Under the pieces are notes generated by a model, which made no database searches, was not told the DNA's origin, and was given only the letters and a program-made list of their open reading frames with translations. Positions 6,186 to 6,412 of a stretch of DNA of 6,412 nt are shown one piece after another; position 1 is the first letter of the stretch, and each line of letters opens with the position of its first letter. The position numbers and the translations under genes were made by a program. Origin of the DNA: an uncultured Bacilli bacterium. GTDB taxonomy: Bacteria > Bacillota_I > Bacilli_A > RF39 > UBA660. Where the stretch lies: the NCBI GenBank assembly GCA_934101235.1, contig CAKORH010000056.1:1-6412 (forward strand), given 5' to 3'.

Positions 6186-6203
6186 ATATATATTAATATA
6201 TAT
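6186..6203. repeat. 18-bp A/T palindrome upstream of spoIIP
   Basis: A perfect palindrome of alternating A and T centred on TTAA (6193-6196) lies between polC and spoIIP, a few bases upstream of the spoIIP Shine-Dalgarno. It may overlap a promoter -10 region, but low-complexity A/T DNA gives such palindromes easily. No confident promoter can be drawn here. Confidence 0.3.
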
Positions 6204-6229
6204 GATTTAAAAACATTGTTTATTTTTGT

Positions 6230-6412
6230 CTAGAATAAACTTAATTGACTTGATTCTGGTAAATCTTTAAGTATTCCCAAAAGTCTCATTTTTTCTATTG
6301 CTGAAGTATTAACTTTTCCTCTATTTTGTAAGTCCTCTATACTTATATATTTACCTTTTTCTCTTTCAAGAGTAATTTGATTACAAACTTGTGCTCCTAA
6401 ACCATCTAATGC
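6230..6412 (-). CDS. polC: DNA polymerase III PolC, C-terminal 60 residues (cut by the window edge)
   Basis: The minus-strand frame reads in from the right edge and ends at TAG (6232-6230). The last 60 residues match the C-terminus of Gram-positive PolC: 'ALDGLGAQVCNQI', 'EREKGKYISIEDLQNRGKV', 'LLGILKDLPESS' and the final 'QLSLF'. The first part is the helix-hairpin-helix-like segment. The final QLSLF is the beta-clamp-binding motif typical of PolC. PolC is the main replicative polymerase of Firmicutes; most of this gene (polymerase, exonuclease and PHP domains) lies beyond the window. Downstream in Bacillus comes rimP-nusA; here spoIIP follows after 75 nt of minus-strand sequence minus the ribosome-binding region, that is a 55-nt gap. 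Confidence 0.94.
   Translation of the reverse strand, partial: ALDGLGAQVCNQITLEREKGKYISIEDLQNRGKVNTSAIEKMRLLGILKDLPESSQLSLF

Noticed and set aside
1..6412. Mycoplasma-type code with TGA read as Trp
   Set aside because: The sortase and SpoIIP tryptophans I checked are TGG, and spoIIP ends at tandem TGA codons with a new ribosome-binding site and start just after.

Overview
The window is very A+T-rich chromosomal DNA from a Gram-positive, endospore-forming lineage of the Firmicutes (Bacillota), probably one of the low-G+C uncultured gut-type Bacilli or Clostridia. Three things support this. It carries the sporulation genes yqfC, yqfD and spoIIP. It ends in the C-terminus of a Gram-positive PolC-type replicative polymerase. 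It also encodes a class B-like sortase. The genetic code looks standard: the tryptophans I checked are TGG, and TGA, TAA and TAG all serve as stops. Species or genus cannot be assigned from the sequence alone.

Layout, left to right. Positions 1-44 hold the first codons of an unrecognised minus-strand gene. Positions 45-352 are noncoding and contain two inverted repeats, an imperfect direct repeat and an intrinsic terminator. Positions 353-1717 (minus) encode a secreted or membrane-anchored surface protein with a TasA/camelysin-like N-terminus; it has its own vegetative-type promoter. Positions 1828-3163 (minus) are the overlapping pair yqfC-yqfD. A 125-bp divergent region follows, then a large plus-strand gene (3289-4920). 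This joins an apparently cytoplasmic repeat domain of about 270 residues, one membrane span and a complete class B-like sortase domain. A strong, probably bidirectional hairpin terminator (4919-4968) separates it from the convergent minus-strand group polC (partial, 6230-6412) - spoIIP (5308-6174) - a 107-residue membrane protein (4969-5292).

How the genes relate: YqfC and YqfD belong to the mother-cell (sigma-E) sporulation programme. SpoIIP is the cell-wall amidase/endopeptidase that works with SpoIID and SpoIIM in engulfment. The small protein directly downstream of spoIIP is probably co-transcribed with it and is a candidate sporulation factor. The sortase and the TasA-like protein are cell-surface functions interleaved with the sporulation genes. 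The surface protein has no LPXTG-like sorting signal, so nothing shows that it is a substrate of the neighbouring sortase.

The most unusual item is the sortase. Its long N-terminal extension shows strand-helix units spaced about 23-24 residues apart, like a leucine-rich-repeat solenoid, and it should lie on the cytoplasmic side of the membrane. No mobile element, CRISPR array, rRNA or tRNA was seen.
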